A stretch of DNA of 64,000 nucleotides from Metabacillus halosaccharovorans (GCF_002019635.1 NZ_KV917372.1:62001-126000), one strand, 5' to 3'; positions 18,560 to 27,719 are shown, counted from the first letter of the stretch. Notes: generated from the sequence alone by a model not told the origin. Translations and numbers: made by a program.

Positions 18560-18612
18560 ACCTTCAACAATCTGAGCGCATTTCATAAGAAGTATGCTTT
18601 CTTTTTTATTTC
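18560..18612 (+). repeat. SR repeat copy
   Basis: CTTCAACAATCTGAGCGCAT ... ATGCTTTCTTTTTT. Confidence 0.6.
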
Positions 18613-18734
18613 AAAGGATTCTAAACTAACTAAGGAGAATATAGGTTTTTATTAAGTATTGTAAAAATTGTAGATCAACTGTTTAGTCATTAGATTCATT
18701 AGTTTTGGTAAAGTGTAATAGAAGGAGAGAAGTT

Positions 18735-19199
18735 ATGAATTGCAGTAGTGTTTTACATCAAATTGAATTCGCAGTAAATACAATAGTTCAAATTATTGGG
18801 AATTTAGACGAAGAAGATTTACAAGATAGACCTAATCCAAAGAAACATTCAATTGGAGAGTTATTAGAGCATTTAGCAGTAATTTTTGAGGCTGATTGGC
18901 GTATTTCCAATGAAGCATCAGAAGAAGAAATGATCAGTTATTATGCTGGAGTATCATATAATACCTTGGATTCGATAAAAGAAGGCTTAATTACAAATTT
19001 TTATACATTGAAAAATAATTATTTGAAATTGTCTAATGACGAACTTATCTCTGAAACTACGTCATATTGGGGGCTGACCTACACAAGATATGAGTGGTTA
19101 TTAGAGATTTTAGCACACGTTTATCACCATAGGGGACAATTACACTCAATGCTTGTTCACTGTTGTGATAAAGACCTTAATATCTTAATGTTTGAATAA
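18735..19199 (+). CDS. DinB family protein
   Basis: 154 residues from the ATG at 18735 (GAAGGAG upstream). Four-helix bundle pattern with the metal-binding histidines expected in SIGELLEHLA and LAHVYHHRGQLHS. DinB/YfiT-like proteins are often thiol-dependent transferases or damage-induced proteins. A second DinB protein is at 35219. Confidence 0.82.
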   Translation: MNCSSVLHQIEFAVNTIVQIIGNLDEEDLQDRPNPKKHSIGELLEHLAVIFEADWRISNEASEEEMISYYAGVSYNTLDSIKEGLITNFYTLKNNYLKLSNDELISETTSYWGLTYTRYEWLLEILAHVYHHRGQLHSMLVHCCDKDLNILMFE

Positions 19200-19223
19200 T
19201 TCTTACTCCGTTAATTATGATCT

Positions 19224-19352
19224 TCTACAATAAAGTAATAAAGCGATTGTTGAAGATATAATGTTAAATTATTTCTAACTAAACTAATTTAAATATCATT
19301 CATGGGTTTATACAAACATGAAGAGAGGGAAGAAACACCCTATTATTTAATA
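19224..19352 (+). repeat. LR repeat (5' half only)
   Basis: Matches LR from GATTGTTGAAGAT through TTTCTAACTAAACTAATT to the hairpin AGGGAAGAAACACCCTATTA. The stem AGGG/CCCT is kept although the loop differs from other copies. The TATAAT box is lost and the terminator half is replaced by an unrelated hairpin. Confidence 0.7.
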
Positions 19353-19356
19353 AAAC

Positions 19357-19396
19357 AAATGGTGTGGCAATTTTTTAATCTGCCATGCCATTTTTA
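19357..19396 (+). terminator. Rho-independent terminator before araC gene
   Basis: AAATGGTGTGGCA faces TGCCATGCCATTT, then TT. The loop is T-rich. Confidence 0.65.
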
Positions 19397-19471
19397 TTAG
19401 TCAATATCTTACAAGAGAGCCTTAACCAAGTGTGTTACACTAACAATCAGAAATCAAAGGAGGTTGTCCGT

Positions 19472-20296
19472 ATGGGACAAGAAGAAAGAACAGTTCGTTT
19501 TGATTATGATTTACAAATAGAAGCTTATCGTTTTGAAGGTATTATGCAAAAGTTTCCGAACCACTTCCATGAATATTATGTAATTGGGTTTATAGAGAAG
19601 GGACAAAGACAATTATCTTGTAAGAACAAAGAATATGTAATAGGTACCGGTGATATTATATTTTTTAACCCTCTGGACAATCATGCCTGTAAATCAATTG
19701 ACAACGAAACATTAGATTATAGATGCTTGAATATCAAGCCTGAAATCATGCGAGAGGTTACAAAAGAGATTATAGGGCAAGATTATCTTCCTACCTTTGC
19801 TTCTCCTGTTGCCTATCGTAGTGAAAAAGCTCAATTGTTGCATAATCTTCACCAGATGATTTTGGACGAAATATCAGGTTTTAAAAAAGAAGAAACTTTT
19901 TATTTTCTAATTCAACAGCTTATTGAAGAATATACGGAAGCCGTCAAAGATACAGAACCGAGAGCTATTAATCAAGAAATTGAAAATGTCTGTCACTACC
20001 TAGAAGTACATTATGCAGAACGTATTGCTTTAGATGATTTAGCAAAGATAGCTAATATGAACAAATATTCTTTGTTACGCTCATTTACCCGAATTCGGGG
20101 GATTACCCCTTATCGTTACTTACAAACGGTACGTATTAATGAAGCAAAGAAACGATTGGAACAGGGTGTAAAACCCCTTGATGCAGCAATAGAGACAGGT
20201 TTTGTAGATCAGAGTCATTTTAGTAATTTCTTTGTGGAATTTATTGGATTAACTCCCGGACAATACAGGGATATTTTTATTCAGAGTGAAAAATGA
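19472..20296 (+). CDS. AraC family transcriptional regulator
   Basis: 274 residues from the ATG at 19472 (AAAGGAGG upstream). An N-terminal cupin sensor (FPNHFHEYYVIGFIEKGQR, IGTGDIIFFNPLDNHAC) precedes two HTH motifs (IALDDLAKIANMNKYSLLR and PLDAAIETGFVDQSHFSNFF, ending GLTPGQYR). The next gene, proline dehydrogenase, is 140 bases downstream and may be a target. Confidence 0.88.
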   Translation: MGQEERTVRFDYDLQIEAYRFEGIMQKFPNHFHEYYVIGFIEKGQRQLSCKNKEYVIGTGDIIFFNPLDNHACKSIDNETLDYRCLNIKPEIMREVTKEIIGQDYLPTFASPVAYRSEKAQLLHNLHQMILDEISGFKKEETFYFLIQQLIEEYTEAVKDTEPRAINQEIENVCHYLEVHYAERIALDDLAKIANMNKYSLLRSFTRIRGITPYRYLQTVRINEAKKRLEQGVKPLDAAIETGFVDQSHFSNFFVEFIGLTPGQYRDIFIQSEK

Positions 20297-20436
20297 TCTG
20301 CTTTAATAATTCCCTCATTCTTTCCCTTTTTCATTGGGGATTCAACTCAAATGTAGGGGTTTGATTTTAGTGGGTAAAAAGTCATCGTAGGAAAAACGTA
20401 ATCCAAATAAGATAAACATAAGGAAGTGATTATTTT

Positions 20437-21375
20437 ATGTTTAATGAAGAAGTTCGCTTTTCCAAAGCTCTCAAATCGATTGCTAGAGATCAAGAACTAA
20501 AAGCTTATTTTCAAAATTCAAAAGAACTTTTCCCGATTTTTATGAAAGGCGCTAACCGATTTGTGGCTGGAGAAACACGTAAGGAAGGGATAGAGCGTGT
20601 TATAAATCTATATAACAAAGGGTATCAGGTTTCCTTAGAATTTATTGGTGAAAATACAACAACCGCAGAAGAATGTATGCTTGCTAAAAATGAATTCAAA
20701 AAATTAATAAACGATCTCGGGAATAAACAAATGAAGGCTACCGTATCATTTGATCTTTCTCATATCGGAATGATGGTTTCTGATGCAGTAGCATTTACTA
20801 ATTTAGAAGAATTAGCAAAAGAAGCACAAAAGCATAATATTCAATTAATGATAAGTATGGAAGAATCACAAAAAACAGATAAAATTTTATCACTATATAA
20901 AAGAATATCAAATTCATTCTCAAATGTTGGGATAACATTACAAGTTCATTTGAATCGTTCATCTGTTGACCTAATCGATCTATTGAAAACTTCGGGTAGA
21001 ATACGTTTAGTAAAGGGAGCTTATCAAGAGGCTGAAGGTAAATATATTCCAAGATCCGAAGAGTTAAATAAACGGTATATAGAATTTGTATCTATGTGTA
21101 TAAATAGTAATCACCTAGTGTCTGTTGCTACACATGATGAAAATATATTGTTAGACCTAAAAGCAAAAGGATTTCTTTATAGTCCAAATGTTGAAGTAGA
21201 GATGTTAGATGGGGTTCGACCTGATCTATTAAAATCTTTAAAGGAGGATAATATCCGGGCTAAAGTTTATGTAACATATGGTAGTGAATGGTATTTATAT
21301 TTAGTTCATCGTATTGCTGAATATCCTCCGAATATTTATACTTTTATTTCAGATATGATTGAACAAAATAACTGA
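20437..21375 (+). CDS. Proline dehydrogenase
   Basis: 312 residues, the size of monofunctional bacterial PutB/ProDH (FAD-dependent TIM barrel). It oxidises proline to pyrroline-5-carboxylate. Recognisable parts: YNKGYQVSLEFIGENTTT, a VSFDLSHIGMM barrel strand, RLVKGAYQEAEG, VATHDENI, EVEMLDGVRPDL and VYVTYGSEWYLYLVHRIAE. The flavin and substrate Arg region is altered (HRIAEYPPN in place of the common RRLAENP), so activity may differ. No P5C dehydrogenase gene is adjacent. Confidence 0.82.
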   Translation: MFNEEVRFSKALKSIARDQELKAYFQNSKELFPIFMKGANRFVAGETRKEGIERVINLYNKGYQVSLEFIGENTTTAEECMLAKNEFKKLINDLGNKQMKATVSFDLSHIGMMVSDAVAFTNLEELAKEAQKHNIQLMISMEESQKTDKILSLYKRISNSFSNVGITLQVHLNRSSVDLIDLLKTSGRIRLVKGAYQEAEGKYIPRSEELNKRYIEFVSMCINSNHLVSVATHDENILLDLKAKGFLYSPNVEVEMLDGVRPDLLKSLKEDNIRAKVYVTYGSEWYLYLVHRIAEYPPNIYTFISDMIEQNN

Positions 21376-21460
21376 TAGAGAAAAAATAAATACATACTAA
21401 ATAATGAAATATTATTATCTATTGTTTCGCTATAATTTAGTATCATCAACAAATGGGGCG

Positions 21461-21720
21461 ATTTCAAAGATCTAATTTCACGTTTTATCTAACTAAACTA
21501 AGTTAAATTCCTTTCCAGTTGGATATAATAAGAAAAAGTTTTTAAATAGGGAGGAAACTCCCTATTATTCTTAAACTCTTAACTTCTAGTAAAATATCTA
21601 TTAACACAACTGAAAATGAGTAGATAAAACGTCTTAAATCCTTGAAAATACTCGAGTTAGACGTTTTTTATTAGATCAGGAACTAAAAGATAGGTGTTAT
21701 TAACACGTTATATGGCTCGT
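21461..21720 (+). repeat. LR repeat copy 3
   Basis: Near-complete copy: GATCTAATTTCACG border, TTGGATATAATAAG box, hairpin AATAGGGAG GAAA CTCCCTATT with nine paired bases, terminator AAAACGTCTTAA ... TTAGACGTTTTTT, and palindrome GTGTTATTAACAC. Confidence 0.85.
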
Positions 21721-21917
21721 TTCTTCTTTTGGTTTCCGGTATAATGTATTGCTTTATTAATTTGAATATCAGATGGAGAAAAGACAACTCGTAGTTATAC
21801 GAGGTAAATAGTATGTTTTATGTTTCTTGCTAATAATAATATGCTTAATTATCATCGAGCGAACTATAAAAATAGGTATGTCATTTGGTGGGGAAATGGA
21901 GAATTTATATGATAATT
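21721..21917. other. Gap after LR copy 3
   Basis: A possible decayed small membrane ORF lies around 21812-21917: GAGGT then ATG TTT TAT but a stop after six codons, while a neighbouring frame continues with LLIIICLIIIERTIKIGMSF. Not strong enough to call as a gene. Confidence 0.3.
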
Positions 21918-21951
21918 AAGGAACTATTTTCATTAATAAAAATAGTTCCTC
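21918..21951 (-). terminator. Terminator for the coat/adhB operon
   Basis: GGAACTATTTT pairs with AAAATAGTTCC just beyond the last minus-strand stop. Confidence 0.65.
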
Positions 21952-21958
21952 TACTAGG

Positions 21959-22258
21959 TTATAGGGTCGGTAAATTCATTGCTGTATTAATATTTTGTAA
22001 ATTAAGTTTAATTTGTTCCTTGGTATCATAAGCATGATACCATCCTTTTGATACCATATAGTTCGATATTTTTTCATGCATGTCAAGGGCTTCCTCTAGG
22101 TGGCGAGTAAGAGTGTGTTTAATTTCAGGGGTTCCTGCTTCAGTAACTGCCATTGCATAGTTTCTAACACCACTTTTTGCTGAAATCAATAAGTCAGTGG
22201 CTATGACTTGATCAGACATTGCATTCATTCCAGTTAAATTTTCTACGATTGAGTTCAT
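21959..22258 (-). CDS. Spore coat protein, CotF-like, 99 aa
   Basis: CotF-type fold: VIATDLLISAKSGVRNYAMAVTEAGTPEIKHTL (helices found in YraF/CotF proteins) and SNYMVSKGWYHAYDTKEQI at the end. Last of five genes in one minus-strand operon. The same type is encoded at 23646; the two share ATDLLI/AMDFLI and GWYHAYD/KWFHPHD. Confidence 0.82.
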   Translation of the reverse strand: MNSIVENLTGMNAMSDQVIATDLLISAKSGVRNYAMAVTEAGTPEIKHTLTRHLEEALDMHEKISNYMVSKGWYHAYDTKEQIKLNLQNINTAMNLPTL

Positions 22259-22275
22259 GTTTATTCAGCTCCTAA

Positions 22276-22476
22276 CTAGTGCATTCCTTGTGCTTTAGAT
22301 AAAATAGAAGAATATTCATCTAACTGACGACTTGCTATCGTAATGTCCTGCTGCATGATGTCTTTTAGCTCTTGATCGGATACGAGTGCTCTCATCGTTT
22401 TGGACTTTGTTAAGCAGGTTGTTTTAAATGAGGCTATTTCCTGAACCTCAAGCACTTCATGTAATGCATAATCCAT
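22276..22476 (-). CDS. Small spore coat protein, YraG/YraD-like, 66 aa
   Basis: Short helical protein (LHEVLEVQEIASFKTTCLTK, then DQELKDIMQQDI). Pairs with the longer CotF-like gene 17 bases downstream, as the corresponding pair does at 24032/23646. The shared core LHEV-x-x-FKT-x-C-x-x-KSK-M shows it is a paralogue of the 24032 product. Confidence 0.78.
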   Translation of the reverse strand: MDYALHEVLEVQEIASFKTTCLTKSKTMRALVSDQELKDIMQQDITIASRQLDEYSSILSKAQGMH

Positions 22477-22493
22477 ACTTAAATTCTCCTTCC

Positions 22494-23630
22494 TTATGGT
22501 TTTAAAACGACTTTAATACAATTGTCTGTTTTTGTGTCAAAAATTTCATATCCACGTTTCGCTTCACTTAGTGGAAGAACGTGACTGACAACATCACCTG
22601 GATCAATCTTGCCAGTGGAAACTAATTCAAACATGTATGGCATGTAGTGGATCATCGGAGCTTGTCCAGAGCGTATATTTACATTACGCTGCATGATATC
22701 TCCTAGTGGGAATCCGTTATATCGACCACCGTACACACCTGTAATTTGGATGGTTCCTCCTTTACGAACGGCTTGGGAAGCCATAACAATCGCACTCATG
22801 GCACCACCTTGAAGCTTTAATCCTGTCGCAAGGAACTCCATTTCGGTCATTTTTCCATCCATGCCAACTGCATCAATGACAACATCCGCTCCGCCTTTTG
22901 TGATTTCCTTCAGATAACTTCCTACATTCTCATGGTCTTCAAAATTAACGATCTCAACTTTATTTGTACGTTTCGCATGTTCTAAACGGTATTTGACATA
23001 ATCTACAGCAATTACTCGTTTTGCACCTTTTAACCAACAAAACTTTTGAGCAAAAAGGCCAACTGGTCCACAACCTAGAACAATCACAGTATCTCCATCT
23101 TTTACACCTGCATTATCAACACTCCAAAAGCCAGTGGACATTGCATCTGCAATAACACTTAATTTCTCATCAGGTTCTTCACAGCTTTCTGGTATTTTAA
23201 AATGAGTAAAATTGGCAAATGGGACTCTTAAGTATTCAGCTTGACCACCTGGGTAACCACCTGTATTACCAGAATAACCAAAATAGGCCCCCATATCACC
23301 ATTATCATTAGAATTATCACATTGACTCTCAAGGTTGCTTTTACAATATTGGCATTCACCACAGGCAATATTAAAGGGAATAATAACGCGGTCGCCTTTT
23401 TTCAATTTAGTTACTTCCGGACCTACCTCTTCAACGATCCCCATTGGTTCATGCCCAATCACATAGTCTTCTTGCATATTTGGAATCATTCCATGGATTA
23501 AATGTAAATCAGATCCACAAATCGCCGTACTTGTTACTTTAATAATCATGTCGTCGGGTTTTTGGATTTTTGGATCTTCAACTTCTTTCACTTCAACATT
23601 TTTGATGCCTTGATATGTTACGGCTTTCAT
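22494..23630 (-). CDS. adhB: Zinc-dependent alcohol dehydrogenase, AdhB type
   Basis: 378 residues. Medium-chain dehydrogenase with catalytic zinc ligands (CGSDLHLIHG; GHEPMGIVEEVGPEV), structural zinc cysteines CGECQYCKSNLESQC, and NAD-binding VIVLGCGPVGLFAQ. It belongs to the glutathione-independent formaldehyde-dehydrogenase-like group. As in the B. subtilis yra cluster, it sits inside a run of spore-coat genes, with 17- and 15-base gaps, so it is likely made during sporulation. Confidence 0.9.
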   Translation of the reverse strand: MKAVTYQGIKNVEVKEVEDPKIQKPDDMIIKVTSTAICGSDLHLIHGMIPNMQEDYVIGHEPMGIVEEVGPEVTKLKKGDRVIIPFNIACGECQYCKSNLESQCDNSNDNGDMGAYFGYSGNTGGYPGGQAEYLRVPFANFTHFKIPESCEEPDEKLSVIADAMSTGFWSVDNAGVKDGDTVIVLGCGPVGLFAQKFCWLKGAKRVIAVDYVKYRLEHAKRTNKVEIVNFEDHENVGSYLKEITKGGADVVIDAVGMDGKMTEMEFLATGLKLQGGAMSAIVMASQAVRKGGTIQITGVYGGRYNGFPLGDIMQRNVNIRSGQAPMIHYMPYMFELVSTGKIDPGDVVSHVLPLSEAKRGYEIFDTKTDNCIKVVLKP

Positions 23631-23645
23631 ACTATATAACCTCCA

Positions 23646-24014
23646 TTAATGTTCATCGGGTGTACGGTCAAACATCCCTTTTCGATTGGTCTCAACAGGA
23701 AATAGATTCATGTTTCCAACCATAATTATGTTATTTGCAGAAAGCTGATCCAATTTATATTGCTCTTTTAAATCATGTGGATGAAACCATTTTTTCTCAA
23801 CCATAAGCTCAGTAATTTCTTGATGCATGGCGATGCTCTGCATTAATTGTTTTCGCAACATGGCTCTTAAGTCAGGTGAAGAGGTTTCGGTTAAAGCCAC
23901 AGCCGTATTTCTTACCGCCTCTTTTGCACGGATAAGAAAATCCATTGCAAAAGTTGTATCTGCAAGCTCAGGAACATGTAACGAATTTATCGGGTCTAAA
24001 TAGTCATTGTTCAA
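23646..24014 (-). CDS. Spore coat protein, CotF-like, 122 aa
   Basis: CotF family: [22 protein letters not shown] and [20 protein letters not shown] helices, then [15 protein letters not shown]. Second gene of the operon, 15 bases before adhB. Confidence 0.82.
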   Translation of the reverse strand: MNNDYLDPINSLHVPELADTTFAMDFLIRAKEAVRNTAVALTETSSPDLRAMLRKQLMQSIAMHQEITELMVEKKWFHPHDLKEQYKLDQLSANNIIMVGNMNLFPVETNRKGMFDRTPDEH

Positions 24015-24031
24015 TCCTTGTAACCTTCCTT

Positions 24032-24277
24032 TCAGTTGATAATTGGGGTTGGACGATTTTGTGGAACAGGAGCTTGAAAAGGCGCACGCTCATAAATTGC
24101 CTGTAACTCATTTAGTGCCTGGATGGATTGATCAACATCTTTTTTCATTAGGTTTCTAAGGTCTTGATCAAAAGCTAATCCTTGCATTAACTTTGATTTT
24201 GCGACACAAAGTGTTTTAAAGTTAATAACTTCATGTAAGTCCAAAGATTCGTGTGGAGCTAATTTTTGAGAATCCAT
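24032..24277 (-). CDS. Small spore coat protein, YraG/YraD-like, 81 aa
   Basis: First gene of the operon, with AGGAGG upstream of the ATG. Helical core [20 protein letters not shown] and a Pro-rich C-terminus ([10 protein letters not shown]). Forms a two-gene unit with 23646; the same unit is repeated after adhB. Confidence 0.78.
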   Translation of the reverse strand: MDSQKLAPHESLDLHEVINFKTLCVAKSKLMQGLAFDQDLRNLMKKDVDQSIQALNELQAIYERAPFQAPVPQNRPTPIIN

Positions 24278-24771
24278 TCAAAGTTATCCTCCTTTTTAAT
24301 CTAGTACTTGAGTATTTTCCCCGATATAGGATAAATAACTCAAAAAAAATATTTGTGATAATTTTTAAATAAGGTTGGAGGATACTTAGATGGTTTGATG
24401 TAGGATTATTAAAAAAAATGGCATTTTCCACATACTTTGTTGGATTTTATGAAGATAGGGAAGGGTGATTCCTGCTTTAGGAAATGATGTAGAGAAACGA
24501 AAATGATTGAGGCTTGTGATTTTATTAATTAGGTTGCACAAGATATAGAGATTACGCTAAACTTCGAAGATGGACACCGAATTGTTGAAATTAGCGATTG
24601 ATGCACTAACATTATACATTTAGTGTAACCCCCAAAAACTTTCCTTATTTATTATTACTTCGAGCAATTAGCATTTCTACGGAGTTTACCCAAAAAGTAG
24701 AGGGAGGATAAAAAGACCAGTATCAAATTGATACCGGGTAAAGGTCTGGAGATGTAACGTTTTGTGTAATC
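24278..24771. other. Gap of about 490 bases upstream of the coat operon
   Basis: Must hold the operon promoter; no sigma-A type box stands out, which fits a sporulation sigma factor. A short frame ending ...FEDGHRIVEISD near 24600 may be a relic. A small hairpin GTATCA/TGATAC lies near 24721-24736. Confidence 0.35.
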
Positions 24772-25254
24772 CTATTTTGTATTTATTCTGAAAAACCATC
24801 TTTGAAAGATACGCGAAAGAAAATAGCTCATATACATTGTTATAAAACTCCAATGCCATGACCATTTGTTATATCTAATTAAGTTGGTATATTGAACTGC
24901 AATAATTTCAAAGATCGTTATTATTGATGTGTGAAAACTGTAATAAAGAACTTTTATTATTTTGGGTTTATTTTCAGGATAATACAAATTAAACAATGCA
25001 CATAATCCAGGATAAACAAAGTATTCAAAAGTGAAACTTGATTTTATTGCTTTTTTGAAAAATAAACGATTGGGATAGGAAATTAAATCCTTCTCTACTA
25101 CAAGTAAACCAAAGATCCAAGTAATTACTTGTTTAAATAAGAACGAAACTATTGCTTCACGAATCCTTTTTCTTGGTACAAACTTGATCAATAATAACGA
25201 AGTAACTATCCAGGCTAAGAGCTCTATTGTATTATCTAATATTTTCTTCATCAA
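24772..25254 (-). CDS. CBO0543 family membrane protein
   Basis: 160 residues with four to five hydrophobic segments and the subtype signatures FLFKQVITWIFGLLVVEKD, SYPNRLFF and FEYFVYPGLCALFN. Closest to the product of 17921. A GGTGAT site is near the ATG. Function unknown. Confidence 0.72.
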   Translation of the reverse strand: MMKKILDNTIELLAWIVTSLLLIKFVPRKRIREAIVSFLFKQVITWIFGLLVVEKDLISYPNRLFFKKAIKSSFTFEYFVYPGLCALFNLYYPENKPKIIKVLYYSFHTSIITIFEIIAVQYTNLIRYNKWSWHWSFITMYMSYFLSRIFQRWFFRINTK

Positions 25255-25383
25255 TTATCACCCAACAATTAGGATTACCTATAGTGGAAAATGTATTAGT
25301 AATAAAACTAAAGGCTGTTTTAATATACTTTGTTGGTTTTTATGAAGACATCGAAATCATCAGATTGAAGACATTTAACAACT

Positions 25384-25414
25384 AGTGGCCATACTTTAAA
25401 AGTATGGCCACTAA
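25384..25414. terminator. Perfect hairpin, probable bidirectional terminator
   Basis: TAGTGGCCATACTTT and AAAGTATGGCCACTA form 15 paired bases around a single base. No long T run follows. Confidence 0.55.
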
Positions 25415-25493
25415 TAAAATTTAAATATAAAGGTAAATTAATTAATAAAATATTTATTTAGATAAATAATGGATCATAAATAAAAATTTACAG

Positions 25494-25532
25494 TTGACAT
25501 CCTTAACTGTAATGATTAAAATTACAGTAAGG
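25494..25532 (+). promoter_or_regulatory. spx promoter with overlapping Rrf2-type operator
   Basis: TTGACA (25494) and TAAAAT (25517) with an exact 17-base spacer. The palindrome ACTGTAAT-N7-ATTACAGT (25506-25528) covers the spacer and -10. The same half-sites recur at 25600, 26139 and 26681. Confidence 0.75.
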
Positions 25533-25599
25533 TATTAATAAAATTTACAAAGTGAAATTGTAAGTCAATCTGTTACACAAAATATTTTTGATTCTGAAA

Positions 25600-25618
25600 T
25601 GTAATATTTTTTATTACA
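25600..25618 (+). promoter_or_regulatory. Second operator in the spx leader
   Basis: TGTAATATTTTTTATTACA, a 19-base palindrome with the same TGTAAT/ATTACA half-sites. Confidence 0.65.
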
Positions 25619-25685
25619 GTTTAAAAGAACGATTATTTAAGAAAATACTCATTAATGATTAGTATTTTATAAGGAGTGTATAAGA

Positions 25686-26084
25686 ATGGTAAATCTATAT
25701 ACAACACCAAGCTGTACATCTTGCCGAAAAGCTAAAGCTTGGCTTGAGGAACATCAAATAGACTATGTTGAAAGAAACATTATATCTCAGCCTCTTACAA
25801 TTGATGAGATTAAATCGATTCTTCGCTTGACTGAAGAAGGGACTACTGAGATTATTTCTACTAATTCAAAAACGTTTCAAGAATTAAATGTAGATATTGA
25901 ATCTCTACCACTTTACAAATTTTATGATTTAATCATTAAGCACCCACAAATGTTACGTCGTCCAATTATCCAGGACGAAAAAAGATTGCAAGTTGGATAT
26001 AACGAAGAAGAGATTCGACGTTTTCTTCCACGCAAGCTTCGAACATTTGTAAACATAAATACGCAAAGAGCTGCCAACGTATGA
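25686..26084 (+). CDS. spx: Spx family transcriptional regulator
   Basis: 132 residues, standard for Spx. The redox switch C10-x-x-C13 is present (PSCTSCRKA), as is [27 protein letters not shown], with RPI and the basic C-terminal end. Spx binds the alpha subunit of RNA polymerase and activates thiol-stress genes. This copy has a strong promoter overlapped by palindromes and is followed by a Rrf2 gene, so it is probably a regulated paralogue, not the yjbD housekeeping copy. Confidence 0.9.
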   Translation: MVNLYTTPSCTSCRKAKAWLEEHQIDYVERNIISQPLTIDEIKSILRLTEEGTTEIISTNSKTFQELNVDIESLPLYKFYDLIIKHPQMLRRPIIQDEKRLQVGYNEEEIRRFLPRKLRTFVNINTQRAANV

Positions 26085-26125
26085 AATAGTTTGAAAATTA
26101 TTATAGGCCTTAAAATCAATCATTC

Positions 26126-26159
26126 TTGACAATCTAATCTGTAACATTTAGTATTACAG
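26126..26159 (+). promoter_or_regulatory. rrf2 promoter with overlapping operator
   Basis: TTGACA (26126-26131), 17-base spacer, TAGTAT (26149-26154). The operator CTGTAACATTTAGTATTACAG (26139-26159) covers the -10, the same design as in the spx promoter. Confidence 0.72.
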
Positions 26160-26221
26160 TGTGTTAATTCATCATCTAAATTATGTAAAAAATACAAAGA
26201 CTAGTCACAAGGAGGCAGGCC

Positions 26222-26635
26222 ATGAATAGTGACTTTACTCTTGCCGTTCATAGTTTAACATATCTTGCTTTACAGCATGACCGTATGGCAACAAGTGATG
26301 CTATTTCTGAGAGTGCTGGTGTCCATCCGGTTCGTATTCGTAAAGTGCTAAGTTTGTTAAAAAAACATGGATTTATTAAATCAAAAGAAGGAACAGGTGG
26401 CGGATTTATTTTTGCACTAGATTTAAGTGAAGTGAATCTTTGGGATATATATACAATTACTTCTGAAGGTGCCCTTCAGCCTAAATGTCCTGAATCAAAT
26501 AAGCAATGTATTGTAGGCAAAAACATGCAACATGTTCTTTTTGCAATTTTTACAGGTGCAGAAAAACATCTTGGTACGTTTTTGAAGGATTATACGATAA
26601 AAGAGGTTGTGGACCTAATTAATCAAGAATCATAA
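26222..26635 (+). CDS. Rrf2 family transcriptional regulator (YwnA-like)
   Basis: 137 residues. Rrf2 winged helix: DFTLAVHSLTYLALQHDR, HPVRIRKVLSLLKKHGFIKS and GTGGGFIFA. Two cysteines (PKCPESNKQC) sit where Rrf2 proteins bind a cluster or sense thiols. GGAGG lies before the ATG. It most likely represses its own promoter and the neighbouring spx and IDEAL-protein genes through the CTGTAAT-type palindromes. Confidence 0.88.
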   Translation: MNSDFTLAVHSLTYLALQHDRMATSDAISESAGVHPVRIRKVLSLLKKHGFIKSKEGTGGGFIFALDLSEVNLWDIYTITSEGALQPKCPESNKQCIVGKNMQHVLFAIFTGAEKHLGTFLKDYTIKEVVDLINQES

Positions 26636-26680
26636 GTGGCTGCAAAGGATTAATCTTCTCAGGCTGCTTTTTGATATAAA

Positions 26681-26700
26681 TGTAATAAAAACAGTTACAG
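26681..26700 (+). promoter_or_regulatory. Operator-like palindrome before the IDEAL-domain gene
   Basis: TGTAATAAAAACAGTTACAG carries the same half-sites as the spx and rrf2 operators. Confidence 0.55.
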
Positions 26701-26778
26701 TTTTATACGACGTATCTATAAAAGAGAAGGATATTCAAATTTTAATAATCTAAAATCATGTAAGAAGGTGAAAAAAAC

Positions 26779-27117
26779 ATGTCAATGAATAATCAGGCCA
26801 ATTTAAAAACAGGTGATTGGATAAAAGGAAAGTTACAGGATGGAGAAATAATCATTGGTTATATCGAATCACTGGATTTTCTCAAAGGAACAGTAAGAGT
26901 ATCAGTCATTAAATGTGAAGCTGTTGAAACAATTGGTAAAAAAATATCCATTTCACTTAAACAGGTTAAGAAATTGCCGATTTCTAAAGTGGTAAACAAG
27001 GAACAAATTCTTTTTCTAATAGACTTAGCATTGTCAACTGGCGATGAGGACTGGTTTATCGAACTTTCTGCAAAGTTAAACTCAATGAAGCAGCTTGTTA
27101 ACGAAGCTAAACATTAA
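26779..27117 (+). CDS. IDEAL domain protein, 112 aa
   Basis: N-terminal small beta region (LKTGDWIKGKLQDGEIIIGY, SLKQVKKLP) and a C-terminal IDEAL motif, FLIDLALSTGDEDWFIELS, which mediates protein contacts in Bacillus adaptor proteins. An AAGGTG site precedes the ATG. Its operator-like palindrome places it in the Spx/Rrf2 group. Confidence 0.72.
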   Translation: MSMNNQANLKTGDWIKGKLQDGEIIIGYIESLDFLKGTVRVSVIKCEAVETIGKKISISLKQVKKLPISKVVNKEQILFLIDLALSTGDEDWFIELSAKLNSMKQLVNEAKH

Positions 27118-27149
27118 ATAGATTTTGTCATAAGCAGCTACGAGCTTGA

Positions 27150-27653
27150 AGTATTAGTTGGACTCATCTACAATCATTCTTGCGTATAATTGGTATTTGG
27201 AAAACGAAATTGGTAGCATTCAAGGTGCTATGGCAGGAGCTCCATGGGTAACTTCTGCTGGAGCTTGCTGGAGCTGGTAAAGTTGGTTGGGCACTACAAC
27301 AAGATTATGCAGATGCAGCGGCAGCAGTTCTTTTAGGTGAAGGGAACGAAAATACAGTTTATGAACTTTCTGGCCCTCTTTTAACTCAAGAAGAATTAGT
27401 GAAGGCTATTGGTGATGTATTAGGCAAAGAAATACCTGTACAACAAGTTGGTGACGAAGAATATGCCGAAATAATGAAAGGCTTAGGTTTACCTGAATTT
27501 GTCATTCCGATTGTAGTAGGAATTCAAGAAAGCATTCGAAATGGTTCACTAGAAATTGAAAGCAATGATTTTGAAAAAGTTCTTGGTCGCCCAGTTACGC
27601 CGATCAAAGGGGCACTTACACAAATTGTAAATGCAAACGCTCAATCAAAATAA
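27150..27653 (+). pseudogene. NAD(P)H-binding quinone oxidoreductase (NmrA/QorB-like SDR), 5'-truncated and frameshifted
   Basis: The C-terminal part of a QOR2-like enzyme: WYLENEIGSIQGAMAGAPW in one frame, then, after a small GCTGGAGCTTGCTGGAGCTG duplication near 27255-27275, GKVGWALQQDYADAAAAVLL continues in another frame to the natural end. The Rossmann N-terminus is missing. In relatives this enzyme adjoins Rrf2-type regulators, so it was probably a former target here. Confidence 0.8.
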
Positions 27654-27686
27654 AATAGATAATCCCCAAATTTAATCATGTAGATA

Positions 27687-27719
27687 ACCGATCTTCGTAC
27701 GAGAAAAGGTCGGCTTTTA
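27687..27719 (+). terminator. Rho-independent terminator
   Basis: ACCGATCTT pairs with AAAGGTCGG and is followed by CTTTT. Confidence 0.7.
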
